Shown here piece after piece: positions 9,073 to 21,486 of a DNA stretch of 64,000 nt; within the stretch, counting starts at the first letter, position 1, and the number at the start of each line of letters is the position of its first letter. The stretch covers positions 200,224,216 to 200,288,215 of the forward strand of contig CM071594.1 in NCBI GenBank assembly GCA_036435485.1, in the 5' to 3' direction. The DNA comes from Saposhnikovia divaricata. Its lineage: Eukaryota > Streptophyta > Magnoliopsida > Apiales > Apiaceae. The position numbers were made by a program, and so were the translations under genes. The notes beneath the pieces are model-generated. The model ran no database searches and was not told the DNA's origin. It saw only the letters and a list, made by a program, of their open reading frames with translations.

Positions 9073-12000
9073 TGTAACGATCGGGAAAATTTCGTGTAAT
9101 TTATTATGTTAAAATATGTTTTTAGTTGATTTTATTGTGTTTTTATTTAATTTTTAATGCATTTAAACACATTATGATTTTTATTAATTAGGAAAATTAT
9201 CCCATACGTGTTATGTGACTTCTGTGTAGTATAGATTATTTTATTATATTTTTTTGGAATTTTATATTTTTAGAATACAATTATATCGCATTTTAATTTC
9301 CGGATCCAGCCCCTATACTGAATCTGAGGCCCCGTTTTTGATAAAATTATTTTTATAAAATGGTAGGATATATAAAAATGAATTTTGTAGTAATTTTTGT
9401 AATATGAATAATTTTTGGGAAATTTTGACATATATATTGTATTTGTTTAAAATTAAAAATTTTACATTTTTATCCCATAAAATTTATTTTTAAGGCTTAA
9501 TAATTTTAATTAGGGATTAAAAATATTTTTGGGGTATTAATATGGATTAATATAAAAACCACAGATTTTTCATTTATTAATTAAAAATAATCAAAAATCA
9601 GATTTTTGATTTTCAGTTTTCTGGAAAAATCCTTTAAGTGTTCTTCATCGTTCTTGAGGATCAATCGACCTTTTGAAGGTGATTTTGTTATCCAAATCTT
9701 TCATATGAGTATTCAAACTGAATCTTATGATGAGTACTACACGTTTATATGTGTGTGTATCTGTTTATATGCTTTGTTCGAAATTTTATAATTTTCGGAT
9801 ATTAATTCGAATTTCCATGTTCTTGTTGGATGATTTGCTGTATGTTTGGTTGTTATGAATGTGTAGATCGTGTTCCCAGCAACTCGTAGGTGATTTTTAA
9901 TTGTGATTTGGTTGTGTTTTGAGCTCGCCGGAGTTTGGCCGGACTCCGGTCGGGTTTTGGTAAAAATTGATTGAAAATCGATTTGTTGTGTTGATTGGCA
10001 TGTTATTCGTGTTGTGGGAAGCATTTGGGTCACGGGGGACTCAAAACCCCGTGATTTGGTGGAGAAACGAAGTCGAATAATCGACTTTTGTGTCGCCGAA
10101 ATCTGGTAAAGTCGGCCGGAGTTCACGCCGCCGGCGTGAACAGTGTTTGCAGGGAGGCTGAGGAAGACGATGATGTAAAAAAAAAAAAAATTTATTCTAT
10201 TATTTTACTTTTATTTACTTTTAATTACTTTTAAATCTTTTAAAAATTCTGAATTTAATTATAAAATTCAGAAAATTATTTTCTGAAAATATTTTGGAAA
10301 TTTAAAATTTATTTCTAAATTTTATTTTTTTAAATTTTAAAAATTATTTTATTATTTATTTTTAATTCAAAGTAATTAAGAATTAAAAACTTTTAATTAT
10401 ACTAATTAATTTCAAATAATGATTTAATTAATTTAATTAATTGATAAATTTAATTATTTATTGAATAATTTTATTAATTAATTATTATTTGATTTTAATT
10501 AATTTAATTAGGATTATTTAATTTTAAATTAACCAATTTTCTGTTTAAAAATGATTTAAAAATAGAAAGTAATTGTTTTAAATCCTAAAAATAATCCGGA
10601 AGTGATAAAAATAGTTTTAAAATTCTAAAATTATTTATAAACCCGGATTAAATATTTATTAAAATATTTTAGGGATCCAATAATTACTCAAAGGGTTTAT
10701 TAACGATCCTTTTTGATTCAAAAAGGGTTATTTAAATCTTTTAAAATTCTTTTGAGTGCTTTATAAATATTTTTAATATTCTAGAAATACTTTTAAATAT
10801 TATAAGAATAATTTGAGTGATCTTTTATTTGTGAGTCGTATCTGTTATGTGAATTATGTGATGATTACTCTGTACATGTTACTATTTGTTTAAAATATTT
10901 AGTCGGTAGCAATACAACGTACGGGCAGATCCTAAAACCGAGGTTAGATCTGTATGTGATCTTGTACTTAGCCAGTTATTTAAAATAGAATATTTTAACT
11001 GTAGAAGCGAGAGATACCCTAGTCAGAGGGCAGAGCTTACCAACAGTATACATAGAAGCGAGAGAAACCCTAGCCAGAAAGCAGAGCTTACCAGCCATAT
11101 ATACAGGCAAGTATTTTCTCCCTTGATCATCTTAAACACTGTTTATTTATGTTTCATTGATTCATATCATGACGAATAGCTATTGTCCAGAGCTATTTGT
11201 GATTCTTAAATATTTTGTGCGAACACAGTTGTTTGATATTGGTACCCTTGATGGGGGAAATTGTTTAAGATAAACTCTTCATATCCTTATTATCGTAGTA
11301 AATAATAGGGATGTGAACTGTATGTGAAACTAAGCATTTCCTGTTGAATTCGGAAATTGCTCTATTGGATTGGTAAATGGTAAAACGTAGGAGGCTATGA
11401 TGATTTCATAGTCCAGCAATATTTAAGGAGGATATGGTAACCATTCCATCTTCCTATAGGCTAACATTACTTGCCTATTTTGGTACCCTCATGAAATCCG
11501 GATTATACACACGGGTATAGCTGTACCAGTGGAGTATAAAGGGTCCCATTGCTTTTGAACCTGATTAGGGGGCAATGGTGTTTCAGTTATGTATATCCAA
11601 TCCATATCGCCCGAATGGCTATTATATATTGTGAGTTGACAAATGATTCAGTTTTATGTCATGTCAAATGATTTCAGTTATGATCGAATTATAATTCAGT
11701 TGTTGATTCAGTTTGCTTTATAAACTGTTTTACTTTTCAGTCGATATTATGCAGCATTTGTTCTGGTTTTATTTTAAAACTGTTTATATATATACTTGCT
11801 GGGCTTTTCTTTGGCTCACTCTTGCTTTCACTAAACCTTTCTAGACGGGAAGTATGGTTCCGATCAGCAGTCCAGACAGTACTAGAGGGGGTCAGAGTGG
11901 TCGGGTATCCGCACCTCAGGCCGTGCAGGTACTTGTGCGTTTCAGTTGGCGCTAGATAGAATTTTAAATAAAATGGGATGTAATAATAAAATTGAATTAG

Positions 12001-12192
12001 ACTAGATTTAAGTTGACTTGATTTGGTGATTTGTAATAAGTGATTAGTTTATTTTGGAATATGTCTACTTGAATTCACACAATAACCTGTTTGCGATCTT
12101 TGGTTGCGGGGTCGGTTGCGCATTCTTATATTTTTGGTTGTGATTGGTTGGTGACCCCCGGATCTGGACCCCGGATTTGGAGGGGTGTCACA
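9073..12192 (+). mobile_element. 5' LTR of the Tekay element
   Basis: 3,120 bp, TG...CA ends, AT-rich core. It holds a two-copy direct repeat of about 60 bp at 10990-11105 (GAAGCGAGAGA...CAGAGCTTACCA), also present in the 3' LTR. Small ORFs such as 9606-9791 recur in the other LTR only because the LTRs are copies. Confidence 0.95.
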
Positions 12193-12194
12193 GT

Positions 12195-12206
12195 TGGTAT
12201 CAGAGC
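12195..12206 (+). promoter_or_regulatory. Tekay primer-binding site (initiator tRNA-Met)
   Basis: TGGTATCAGAGC begins two bases after the LTR end and is complementary to the 3' end of initiator tRNA-Met, the standard minus-strand primer of these elements. Confidence 0.93.
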
Positions 12207-12288
12207 TGACAGGTTATAGTCATTGAAATAAGCAGATATATACCATAGGAAAGATTAGGCAGATCACAAATGAGATAGGACGACGTTT

Positions 12289-13233
12289 TTGTGTTACGTT
12301 GCGTTTGATTTTAGTCTAAGCCTAAGTTGTGAGGTGATTGTGATATTATGTTACTGGGTTGCGCAGGTTTCTGTTGTGGTGACTACACCGGTGGTTGCAC
12401 CTCAGCCTATGCCGGCCCTGGAGTCAGTAACACCACCGTTGTTCCCACCTATTGATTTACCACCTATTCCAGCTATTATGGATCCTGACTACCCAGTGAT
12501 GGGGGTAGACTATTGGCTGGGCTGGGAGTTTCCGCGGGAGCCGATGAGTCCCGTACCACCAGTTCATCCTGTTGATCCAGGTGAGTGGATGGGCTTACTA
12601 GCGCTTGGGGAGCCGAGTTATGTGGCGCATTTGGGTATGGCACATGAGGAGGAGATCATGGTGGTTGACCCTCCAGCACCAGTCCCCGTACGGATGTTTG
12701 TTCCTGATCAGCAGCAGGGAGTAGTGATGCCACCCGCTTTACCTGAGCTTCATCTACCCGATGCCGAGGCAGTTATAGGAGGATTTCTTATGCCAGCAGA
12801 GTTCACGGATCAGTCAGACCCCACTGTGCAGGGTCCCTATGTACCACTCTCACCAGTTATACCTTGGCATCAGATGCCACTAGGAGAGGAGAGAGTGCGT
12901 GCTTTGATAGAGGAGGTTACAGGCAGGGCAGAGGCTGAGTCGAGGGGCCATATAGGTGCACCACGCACTGTTCCTTTTGGTGAGTACCGTGAGCTTTGGG
13001 AGGCATATGACTTTTTGAGAGGGTAGAATGTGGAGCTGCGTAGGATGACAGGTCGTTCTGTTTCAGACTCGGAGATTCGTCATAACCTCCGGGAGTTGAT
13101 TGCAGCCGGTACTTATGAGGTGGAGGCATTGAGGTTGGGTGATTCGGGTACTATTGATTATCGTCGGGCCTACCGTATCCTCCAGAGGATGTTAGCGGAT
13201 CTTCAGCAGATGGTAGATCCCAGTTGGGATTAG
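12289..13233 (+). pseudogene. Extra ORF of Tekay between primer site and gag
   Basis: One frame of about 314 codons broken by a single TAG at 13024-13026. The first ATG of the open frame is at 12289. A tidier start is ATG 12478 (MDPDYPVMG), and TTGCGCAG at about 12361-12368 resembles a 3' splice site, so the product may be spliced. The protein is Pro-rich and acidic in its first two thirds; its C-terminal third is helical (EIRHNLRELIAAGTYEVEAL, then YRILQRMLADLQQMV). No known domain recognised. A related reading frame lies in the same place in the partial Tekay at 59291-59625, which supports a real gene of unknown role. Confidence 0.65.
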
Positions 13234-13655
13234 TGACTGTGGGACAGAGTCATAGAAGGAAGAATGCTACCTGTGTTTGTTTGGTTTTGGTTGTTTGTAA
13301 AATAGTGTATGTGTGTATGAGCAGTAGTTTGGTAGAATAAGTCGGGAATTTTGTTGTATATAGCCGGCATTAAAGTTGTTAAGGTAGGTTATGAGCAATA
13401 TGATGGTGGGTAACCCGATCCAAAGTCATGTATGACTGTAAGTGGTTATTTATATATCAGCAGTACTTTTGTAGCGTTACGTGTATCGATTCCATCCAGC
13501 ATGCATTTATTTATTTTTTCAATATTCAAGTGAATTAGTGATTGGGTGACATGAGTTGATAAATATTCTTGATTCATGCTTCTTTTCAATGAATGTCTAT
13601 CAAAAACATGTGTAGCCAATTACTAAGGAACTTGTGTATTTTCCTCTACCAGATT
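13234..13655. other. Leader between extra ORF and gag in Tekay
   Basis: About 420 bases of non-coding sequence. Nothing beyond short AT-rich stretches is seen. Confidence 0.6.
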
Positions 13656-14711
13656 ATGGATAATCAGCAACCACATGGAAATCACGCAGGAAATGTGAAT
13701 AATAATCAGAACGCCGGGGAGCAGGGCAATATTAATATGATACAGCAAATGCTAGAGCTGTTCCGACAGCAAACCGAAAACCTCACTCGTCAGCAGCAGC
13801 AGCCGCCAGTACCCCAGGTAACGACCTTTAAAACTTTTCAATCTGTTAAACCCCCAGAATTCCAAGGCTCAGCGAATCCAGTTGAGGCCCGAGCTTGGTT
13901 AAAAGAGATGGAGAAAGCTCTTGCATTGGTGAATGTAGAAGAGAATAAAAAGACCGAGTTCGTGAGTTACTTTTTGAAAGGAGAAGCGAACTACTGGTGG
14001 GAAGCCAGGAAGGCTTTGGAAGGAGAAGGGGTAACTACGTGGGAAAGATTCAAGGAGTTGTTTTTGGAAAAGTATTTTCCCCGCTATATGCAGAATCAGA
14101 TGGAGATTAAATTTTTGGAATTAAAACAAGAAGGCAGTGCCACTGACTATGAAGCAAAGTTTACAGAATTAGCCAGGTTTGTTCCAGACTTGGTTGATAC
14201 TGAAGAGAAGCGAGCAAGGAGATTCCAATAGGGTTTGAAGCCGTGGCTCCGAAGCCGGGTAGCCGCTTTTGAGTTGACCACCTATTCAGCTGTGGTCCAG
14301 AAGGCACTGATCATAGAAGGAGAAAGTGATAGCTCTCAGAAAGAAAGGGAAGGTAAGAAGAGGAAATTCCATAGCCAATCAGGGAATTCGTTCCAAGGTA
14401 GAATGCAAAACAATTTTAGCTATGGACCAGCATTTCAGCCTAGAGGCAACGGAGGACCAGGGAATGGAACCTAGAATTTTGGGAATCAGGGGAATCGATT
14501 TCGGAATAGCAATCAACAGCAAGGAAGTCAGTTTTTGAGCAATAATCAACAACAAGGAGCTCGAATTCCAAACAATAATCAGCAACAAGGGATGCGACCA
14601 CCACTGCCAGCATGTTGAATATGTGGAAGGAACCATGGAGGTGCATGTAATCTGGCTAATATAGTTTGTTTTCGGTGTGGCAAGAAAGGGCATTATGCCA
14701 ACGGGTGCGAT
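13656..14711 (+). pseudogene. gag: Tekay gag (capsid and zinc knuckles)
   Basis: Start ATG 13656 (MDNQQPHGNH). Gln/Asn-rich N-terminus, then the retrotransposon Gag domain (FQGSANPVEARAWLKEME ... GEANYWWEARKALEGE ... FKELFLEKYFPRYMQNQ), then zinc knuckles (CFRCGKKGHYANGC, with another at the junction with pol). It shares one frame with pol, as usual for Tekay. Three in-frame stops: TAG 14229-14231, TAG 14472-14474 and TGA at about 14616-14618. The two TAGs sit where Gln is expected, pointing to CAG to TAG. No frameshift is seen. Confidence 0.9.
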
Positions 14712-16799
14712 ATGCCAGCAGCTAGTGGGATTGGTTGTCACAAATGTGGGAACAAAGGGCATCTTGCTAAAGATTGTAGAGTTAACTTGAATTCGGGAAA
14801 CCAGAATAAAGCTGCAGGGACAAATAATGCGGGACAGCCAAGGGCTCGAGTTTTCAATATGACCATGTCAGATGCAGAGCGGAATTCTGATGTTATTACA
14901 GGTACACTTTCCGTAAACTCTACTAATGCCAAAGTACTTATTGATTCAGGAGCTTCTAAATCTTTTATTTCGGAAGAGTTTGCGGGTAAGCTAGAATGTG
15001 AATGTCAGTTATTAAATGAAGCATTAGTAGTAGAGATAGCTAATCAGGAGCGTATACCCGTTAGACAAATTTACCCAGCATGTGATATCAAAATATCCGG
15101 TCAACATTTTCATGCCAACTTGATTCCTTTCAAGTTGGGAGAGTTCGAGGTTATACTGGGAATGGATTGGTTGACAAAGTATAATGCCCAGATTGATTGT
15201 AAAAAGAAGGAGTTGAAACTAAAGTTGGATGGGGATAAAGAAGTGGTGTTTCACGGGCAAAAGCAAGCGAAGAAACTTTTGACTATGATGCGAGCCAAAC
15301 GATTGTTGCAGCAGGGATGTAAAGCATGCTTGGCTTATGTAATGGATACCAATAAGGAAGTGCCACAGATAGAACAGATTCCAGTAGTGAATGAATTTCT
15401 GGATGTGTTCCCTGATGAATTGCCAGGCTTACCTCCAGATAGAGAAATTGAGTTTGCTATTGATTTGGCACCAGGTACTGAACCTATATCGAAAGCTCCG
15501 TACAGAATGGCGCCAGTGGAAATGAAAGAATTGGCCAAGCAGCTGCAGGAGCTACTAGAAAAAGGGGTGATCAGACCAAGTATATCACCATGGGGCGCAC
15601 CAGTATTGTTTGTGAAAAAGAAGGATGGAAGCATGAGACTTTGTATTGACTACCGGGAGTTAAACAAATTGACGATTAAAAACAAGTACCCATTGCCGAG
15701 GATCGACGACTTGTTTGATCAATTAAAAGGCGTAGCATGGTTTTCCAAAATCGATTTACGATCGGGATATCACCAGTTGAAGATCAAGTCAGATGATATT
15801 CCTAAGACAGCATTTCGTACGAGATATGGGCATTACAAATTTTTAGTTATGACATTCGGATTAACTAATGCACCAGTCGCTTTTATGGACTTGATGAATC
15901 GAGTTTTCAAGAAATATCTGGATAAATTCGTGATCGTTTTCATAGATGATATCTTGATATATTCTAAGACAGAGGAAGATCATGCGGAGCACTTGAGAAC
16001 AGCTTTAAAAATTTTGCGGAAGGAGAAGCTATATGCCAAATTTTCGAAATGCGAGTTTTGGTTAAGGGAGGTACAATTTCTGGGGCACGTTGTCACTAAC
16101 GAAGGAATTAAAGTGGATCCAGCCAAGATCGAAGCTATTAAGAGTTGGGAGCGACCAAGAACACCAACCGAAGTTCGAAGTTTTCTGGGATTAGCTGGAT
16201 ATTATAGAAGGTTTGTTAAGGATTTTGCTAAAATAGCAGCATCTTTGACAAAACTCACCAGGAAGAATGAGAAATTTGAATGGAACGAGAAGTGTGAGCA
16301 GAGTTTCCAAGAATTAAAGAAGCGATTGATGACTGCACCAGTGTTAGTTCTACCCAACGAAACTGGAGATTTTGTAATCTATAGTGATGCATCGCAGAAG
16401 GGGTTAGGGTGTGTGTTGATGCAGGATGGCAAGGTAATTGCTTACGCGTCTAGGCAACTCAAGAATCATGAACAAAAGTATCCAACGCATGATCTGGAAT
16501 TTGCAGCAATTGTTTTTGCACTAAAGCTTTGGAGGCACTACCTATATGGAGAAAAGTGTGAAATATTCACGGATCACAAAAGTTTGAAGTATATCTTCAC
16601 TCAAAAGGAGCTCAACATGAGGCAAAGACGATGGTTGGAGTTAATCAAGGATTACGACTGTACTATCAGCTATCATCCAGGCAAGGCCAACGTAGTGGCA
16701 GATGCACTAAGCAGGAAGGAGAGGTTAAATCTATTAACCTCATTCGAGGAGTTGCTGAATGAATTCGAGAAATTGGAAATAGAGGTCCATACATCATAA
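14712..16799 (+). pseudogene. pol: Tekay pol part 1: second zinc knuckle, protease, RT, RNase H
   Basis: Continues the gag frame. CHKCGNKGHLAKDC is the second knuckle. Protease motif VLIDSGASKSFIS. RT: WGAPVLFVKKKDGSMRLCID, LNKLTIKNKYPLPRIDDLFD and catalytic FIDDILIYS near 15938-15964 (FIDD in place of YVDD). RNase H has VIYSDASQKGLG and TDHKSLKY, ending VVADALSRKERLN. TAA at 16797-16799 separates it from integrase in the same frame, so this is one broken polyprotein, not two genes. Confidence 0.93.
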
Positions 16800-18260
16800 G
16801 AGACCAGTGAAGTATTCTATGCCATGACCTTTCAGCCAGCGTTATTGGAAAAGATTCGTAGGTGTCAAGAACAGATAATGGACCAAGACAAAGCAAGTCT
16901 AACCGGAGAGGAAATCGGGAGTCAAAAGGATAATAAAGGAATTCTCAGATTTTCTTCACGTATATGGGTACCTAATGTCGCAGAACTGAAAGATGAAATC
17001 TTACGTGACGCGCACAACTCCAGGTATTCTATTCACCCTGGCAGTACCAAGATGTATAGAGACTTAAAGCAACACTTTTGGTGGCCCGATATGAAGAAAG
17101 AAATTGCAGAATACGTCAGCAAATGCTACACCTGTCAGAGAGTTAAAGCTGAATATCAAAGGCCAAGTGGATTGCTACAACCTTTGGAAATTCTAGAATG
17201 GAAGTGGGAACATCTCGCAATGGATTTTGTAGTAGGACTTCCGAAGACTAAATCAAACCACGATGCAATCTGGGTGATCATTGATAGGTTGACCAAATCA
17301 GCACATTTCCTCCCAATCAACGAAAGATTTTCGCTAGAGAAACTGGTTCAACTATATTTGAAAGAGATCGTAGTACGACACGGGGTTCCCGTATCTATAG
17401 TATCTGATCGAGATCCTCGTTTTAATTCAAGATTCTGGAGGCAATTCCAAAAACGTTTAGGAACCAAACTAAACATGAGTACGGCATATCATCCTCAAAC
17501 AGATGGGAAAAGCGAGAGAACAATTCAGACCATTGAAGATATGCTAAGGGTATGTGCCCTAGATTTTAAGGGTAGCTGGGACGAGCACTTACCGTTGGTG
17601 GAATTCTCATACAATAATAGTTACCATACCAGCATTGGAATGCCACCATATGAAGCTCTTTATGGAAGAAGATGTAGATCTCCGGTGTATTGGGAAGAAG
17701 TAGGAGAACGCGCAATCTTAGGTCCAGAACTACTCCAACAGACGAAGGAAAAGATTGGATTGATACAGAAAAGATTGATTACCGCTCAAGATCGACAGAA
17801 GAAATATGCAGATCAAACTAGAAAGGACCAGAGTTTTGAAGTTGGGGAATTGGTATTGCTGAGAGTATCACCATGGAAAGCAGTGACCAGATTTGGGAAA
17901 AGAGGTAAACTCAATCCAAGATATGTAGGACCGTTTGAGATATTGAAGAAGGTAGGGAAGCTTGCTTATGAACTAGCATTACCGCCTCACATGCAGAACA
18001 TCCATAACGTATTCCATATATCGATGCTGAAGAAGTATAATCCTGATCCAATGCACGCAATAGAATTTGAACCTGTAGATATTCGACCCGATTTATCTTT
18101 TGTCGAGCAGCCAATTAAGATATTAGATCGTAAGGATAAGGTATTAAGAAATAAGACAATACCTTTAGTTAGGGTATTGTGGAGGAATCCCTTGGTTGAA
18201 GAATCAACATGGGAATTAGAGAGTGAAATGCGAGCTCAGTACCCTCAGTTATTTTCTTAA
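16800..18260 (+). pseudogene. pol: Tekay pol part 2: integrase with C-terminal chromodomain
   Basis: Integrase zinc region (IHPGSTKMYRDLKQHFWWPD ... CYTCQRVKAEYQ), catalytic D in AMDFVVGLP, D in VSDRDPRFNS and E in DGKSERTIQT, then the GKLNPRYVGPFEIL / HNVFHISMLKKY module. The last about 50 residues (LVRVLWRNPLVEESTWELES) form a chromodomain, which in chromoviruses steers insertion to heterochromatin. TAA 18258-18260 is the natural end. The only break is TAA 16797 at the left edge. Confidence 0.93.
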
Positions 18261-18286
18261 GTAGGATTCTGGGGGCAGAATCCTTA

Positions 18287-18300
18287 TAGGGGGGGAAGGA
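18287..18300 (+). promoter_or_regulatory. Polypurine tract of Tekay
   Basis: TAGGGGGGGAAGGA abuts the TGTAACGACC start of the 3' LTR, the expected plus-strand primer position. Confidence 0.9.
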
Positions 18301-21300
18301 TGTAACGACCGGGAAAATTTCGTGTAATTTATTATGTTAAAATATGTTTTTAGTTGATTTTATTGTGTTTTTATTTAATTTTTAATGCATTTAAACACAT
18401 TATGATTTTTATTAAATAGGAAAATTATCCCATACGTGTTATGTGACTTCTGTGTAGTATAGATTATTTTATTATATTTTTTTGGAATTTTTATATTTTT
18501 AGAATACAATTATTTCACATTTTAATTTCCGGATCCAGCCCCTATACTAAATCTGAGGCCCTGTTTTTGAAAAAATTATTTTTATAAAATGGTAGGATAT
18601 ATAAAAATGAATTTTGTAGTAATTTTTGTAATATGCATAATTTTTGGGAAATTTTGACATATATATTGTATTTGTTTAAAATTAAAAATTTTACATTTTT
18701 ATCCCATAAAATTTATTTTTAAGGCTTAATAATTTTAATTAGGGATTAAAAATATTTTTGGGGTATTAATTTGGATTAATATAAAAACCACAGATTTTTC
18801 ATTTATTAATTAAAAATAATCAAAAATCAGATTTTTGATTTTCAGTTTTCTGGAAAAATCCTTTAAGTGTTCTTCATCGTTCTTGAGGATCAATCGACCT
18901 TTTGAAGGTGATTTTGTTATCCAAATCTTTCATATGAGTATTCAAACTGAATCTTATGATGAGTACTACACGTTTATATGTGTGTGTATCTGTTTATATG
19001 CTTTGTTCGAAATTTTATAATTTTCGGATATTAATTCGAATTTCCATATTCTTGTTGGGTGATTTGCTGTATGTTTGGTTGTTATGAATGTGTAGATCGT
19101 GTTCCCAGCAACTCGTAGGTGATTTTTAATTGTGATTTGGTTGTGTTTTGAGCTCGCCGGAGTTTGGCTGGACTCCGGTCGGGTTTTGGTAAAAACCGAT
19201 TGAAAATCGATTTGTTGTGTTGATTGGCATGTTATTCGTGTTGTTGGAAGCATTTGGGTCACGGGGGACTCAAAACCCCGTGATTTGGTGGAGAAACGAA
19301 GTCGAATAATCGACTTTTGTGTCGCCGGAATCTGGTATAGTCGGCCGGAGTTCACGCCGCCGGCGTGAACAGTGTTTGCAGGGAGGCTGAGGAAGACGAT
19401 GATGTAAATTTTTTTTTTTATTTTTTTTTACTTTTATCTACTTTTAATTACTTTTAAATCTTTTAAAAATTCTGAATTTAATTATAAAATTAAGAAAATT
19501 ATTTTCTGAAAATATTTTGGAAAGTCAAAATTTATTTCAAAATTTTATTTTTTTAAATTTTAAAAATTATTTTATTATTTATTTTTAATTCAAAGTAATT
19601 AAGAATTAAAAACTTTTAATTATACTAATTAATTTCAAATAATGATTTAATTAATTTAATTAATTGATAAATTTAATTATTTATTGAATAATTTTATTAA
19701 TTAATTATTATTTGATTTTAATTAATTTAATTAGGATTATTTAATTTTAAATTAACCAATTTTCTGTTTAAAAATGATTTAAAAATAGAAAGTAATTGTT
19801 TTAAATCCTAAAAATAATCCGGAAGTGATAAAAATAGTTTTAAAATTCTAAAATTATTTATAAACCCGGATTAAATATTTATTAAAATATTTTAGGGATC
19901 CAATAATTACTCAAAGGGTTTATTAACGATCCTTTTTGATTCAAAAAGGGTTATTTAAATCTTTTAAAATTCTTTTGAGTGCTTTATAAATATTTTTAAT
20001 ATTCTAGAAATACTTTTAAATATTATAATAATAATTTGAGTGATCTTTTATTTGTGAGTCGTATCTGTTATGTGAATTACGTGTTGATTACTCTGTACAT
20101 GTTACTATTTGTTTAAAATATTTAGTCGGTAGCAATACAACGTACGGGCAGATCCTAAAACCGAGGTTAGATCTGTATGTGATCTTGTACTTAGCCAGTT
20201 ATTTAAAATAGAATATTTTAACTGTAGAAGCGAGAGAAACCCTAGTCAGAGGGCAGAGCTTACCAACAGTATACATAGAAGCGAGAGAAACCCTAGCCAG
20301 AAAGCAGAGCTTACCAGCCATATATACAGGCAAGTATTTTCTCCCTTGATCATCTTAAACACTGTTTATTTATGTTTCATTGATTCATATCATGACGAAT
20401 AGCTATTGTCCAGAGCTATTTGTGATTCTTAAATATTTTGTGCGAACACAGTTGTTTGATATTGGTACCCTTGATGGGGGAAATTGTTTAAGATAAACTC
20501 TTCATATCCTTATTATCGTAGTAAATAATAGGGATGTGAACTGTATGTGAAACTAAGCATTTCCTGTTGAATTCGGAAATTGCTCTATTGGATTGGCAAA
20601 TGGTAAAGCATAGGAGGCTATGATGATTTCATAGTCCAGCAATATTTAAGGAGGATATGGTAACCATTCCATCTTCCTATAGGCTAACATTACTTGCCTA
20701 TTTTGGTACCCTCATGAAATCCGAATTATACACACGGGTATAGCTGTACCAGTGGAGTATAAAGGGTCCCATTGCTTTTGAACCTGATCAGGGGGCAATG
20801 GTGTTTCAGTTATGTATATCCAATCCATATCGCCCGAATGGCTATTATATATTGTGAGTTGACAAATGATTCAGTTTTATGTCATGTCAAATGATTTCAG
20901 TTATGATCGAATTATAATTCAGTTGTTGATTCAGTTTGCTTTATAAACTATTTTACTTTTCAGTCGATATTATGCAGCATTTGTTCTGGTTTTATTTTAA
21001 AACTGTTTATATATATACTTGCTGGGCTTTTCTTTGGCTCACTCTTGCTTTCACTAAACCTTTCCAGACGGGAAGTATGGTTCCGATCAGCAGTCCAGAC
21101 AGTATTAGAGGGAGTCAGAGTGGTCGGGTATCCGCACCTCAGGCCGTGCAGGTACTTGTGCGTTTCAGTTGGCGCTAGATAGAATTTTAAATAAATGGGA
21201 TGTAATAATAAAATTGAATTAGACTGGATTTAAGTTGACTTGATTTGGTGATTTGTAATAAGTGACTAGTTTATTTTGGAATATGTCTGCTTGTATTCAC

Positions 21301-21414
21301 ACAATAACATGTTTGCGATCTTTGTTTGCGGGGTCGGTTGCGCATTCTGATATTTTTGGTTGTGATTGGTTGGTGACCCCCGGATCTGGACCCCGGATTT
21401 GGAGGGGTGTCACA
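18301..21414 (+). mobile_element. 3' LTR of the Tekay element
   Basis: 3,114 bp, near-identical to 9073-12192, ending GGGGTGTCACA. The following ATTAG (21415-21419) is the target duplication. Confidence 0.95.
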
Positions 21415-21486
21415 ATTAGGGTTGGTGATATTAGATATCGTCAGATCTTTTACTTCTTCAGTCTGAATCTGATGAAGTATATTCAT
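21415..21486 (-). pseudogene. Start of caulimovirus ORF V (pol), interrupted
   Basis: ATG 21486-21484 opens inside the end of the coat gene (29-bp overlap, a compact viral arrangement). 24 codons remain before the Tekay insertion at 21415. Domains (protease, RT, RNase H) are absent here and expected outside the window. Confidence 0.65.

Larger units (their letters stand above)
9073..21414 (+). mobile_element. Complete Ty3/gypsy Tekay (Del-type) chromovirus, 12.3 kb
   Basis: LTRs 9073-12192 and 18301-21414 both run TGTAACGA...TGTCACA. The 5-bp target duplication ATTAG is perfect. The tRNA-Met primer site, extra ORF, gag, protease, RT, RNase H, integrase, chromodomain, purine tract and 3' LTR follow in standard order. 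Long LTRs and a C-terminal chromodomain fit Tekay. By eye the LTRs are close (about ten differences in the first 500 bases, fewer after), so the insertion is fairly young, yet five in-frame stops (one in the extra ORF, four in gag-pol) make it non-autonomous. Confidence 0.95.

Noticed and set aside
9737..10126. 129-residue minus-strand ORF, repeated at 18966-19355
   Set aside because: Conserved only because the two LTRs are copies; no domain, and antisense to LTR sequence.
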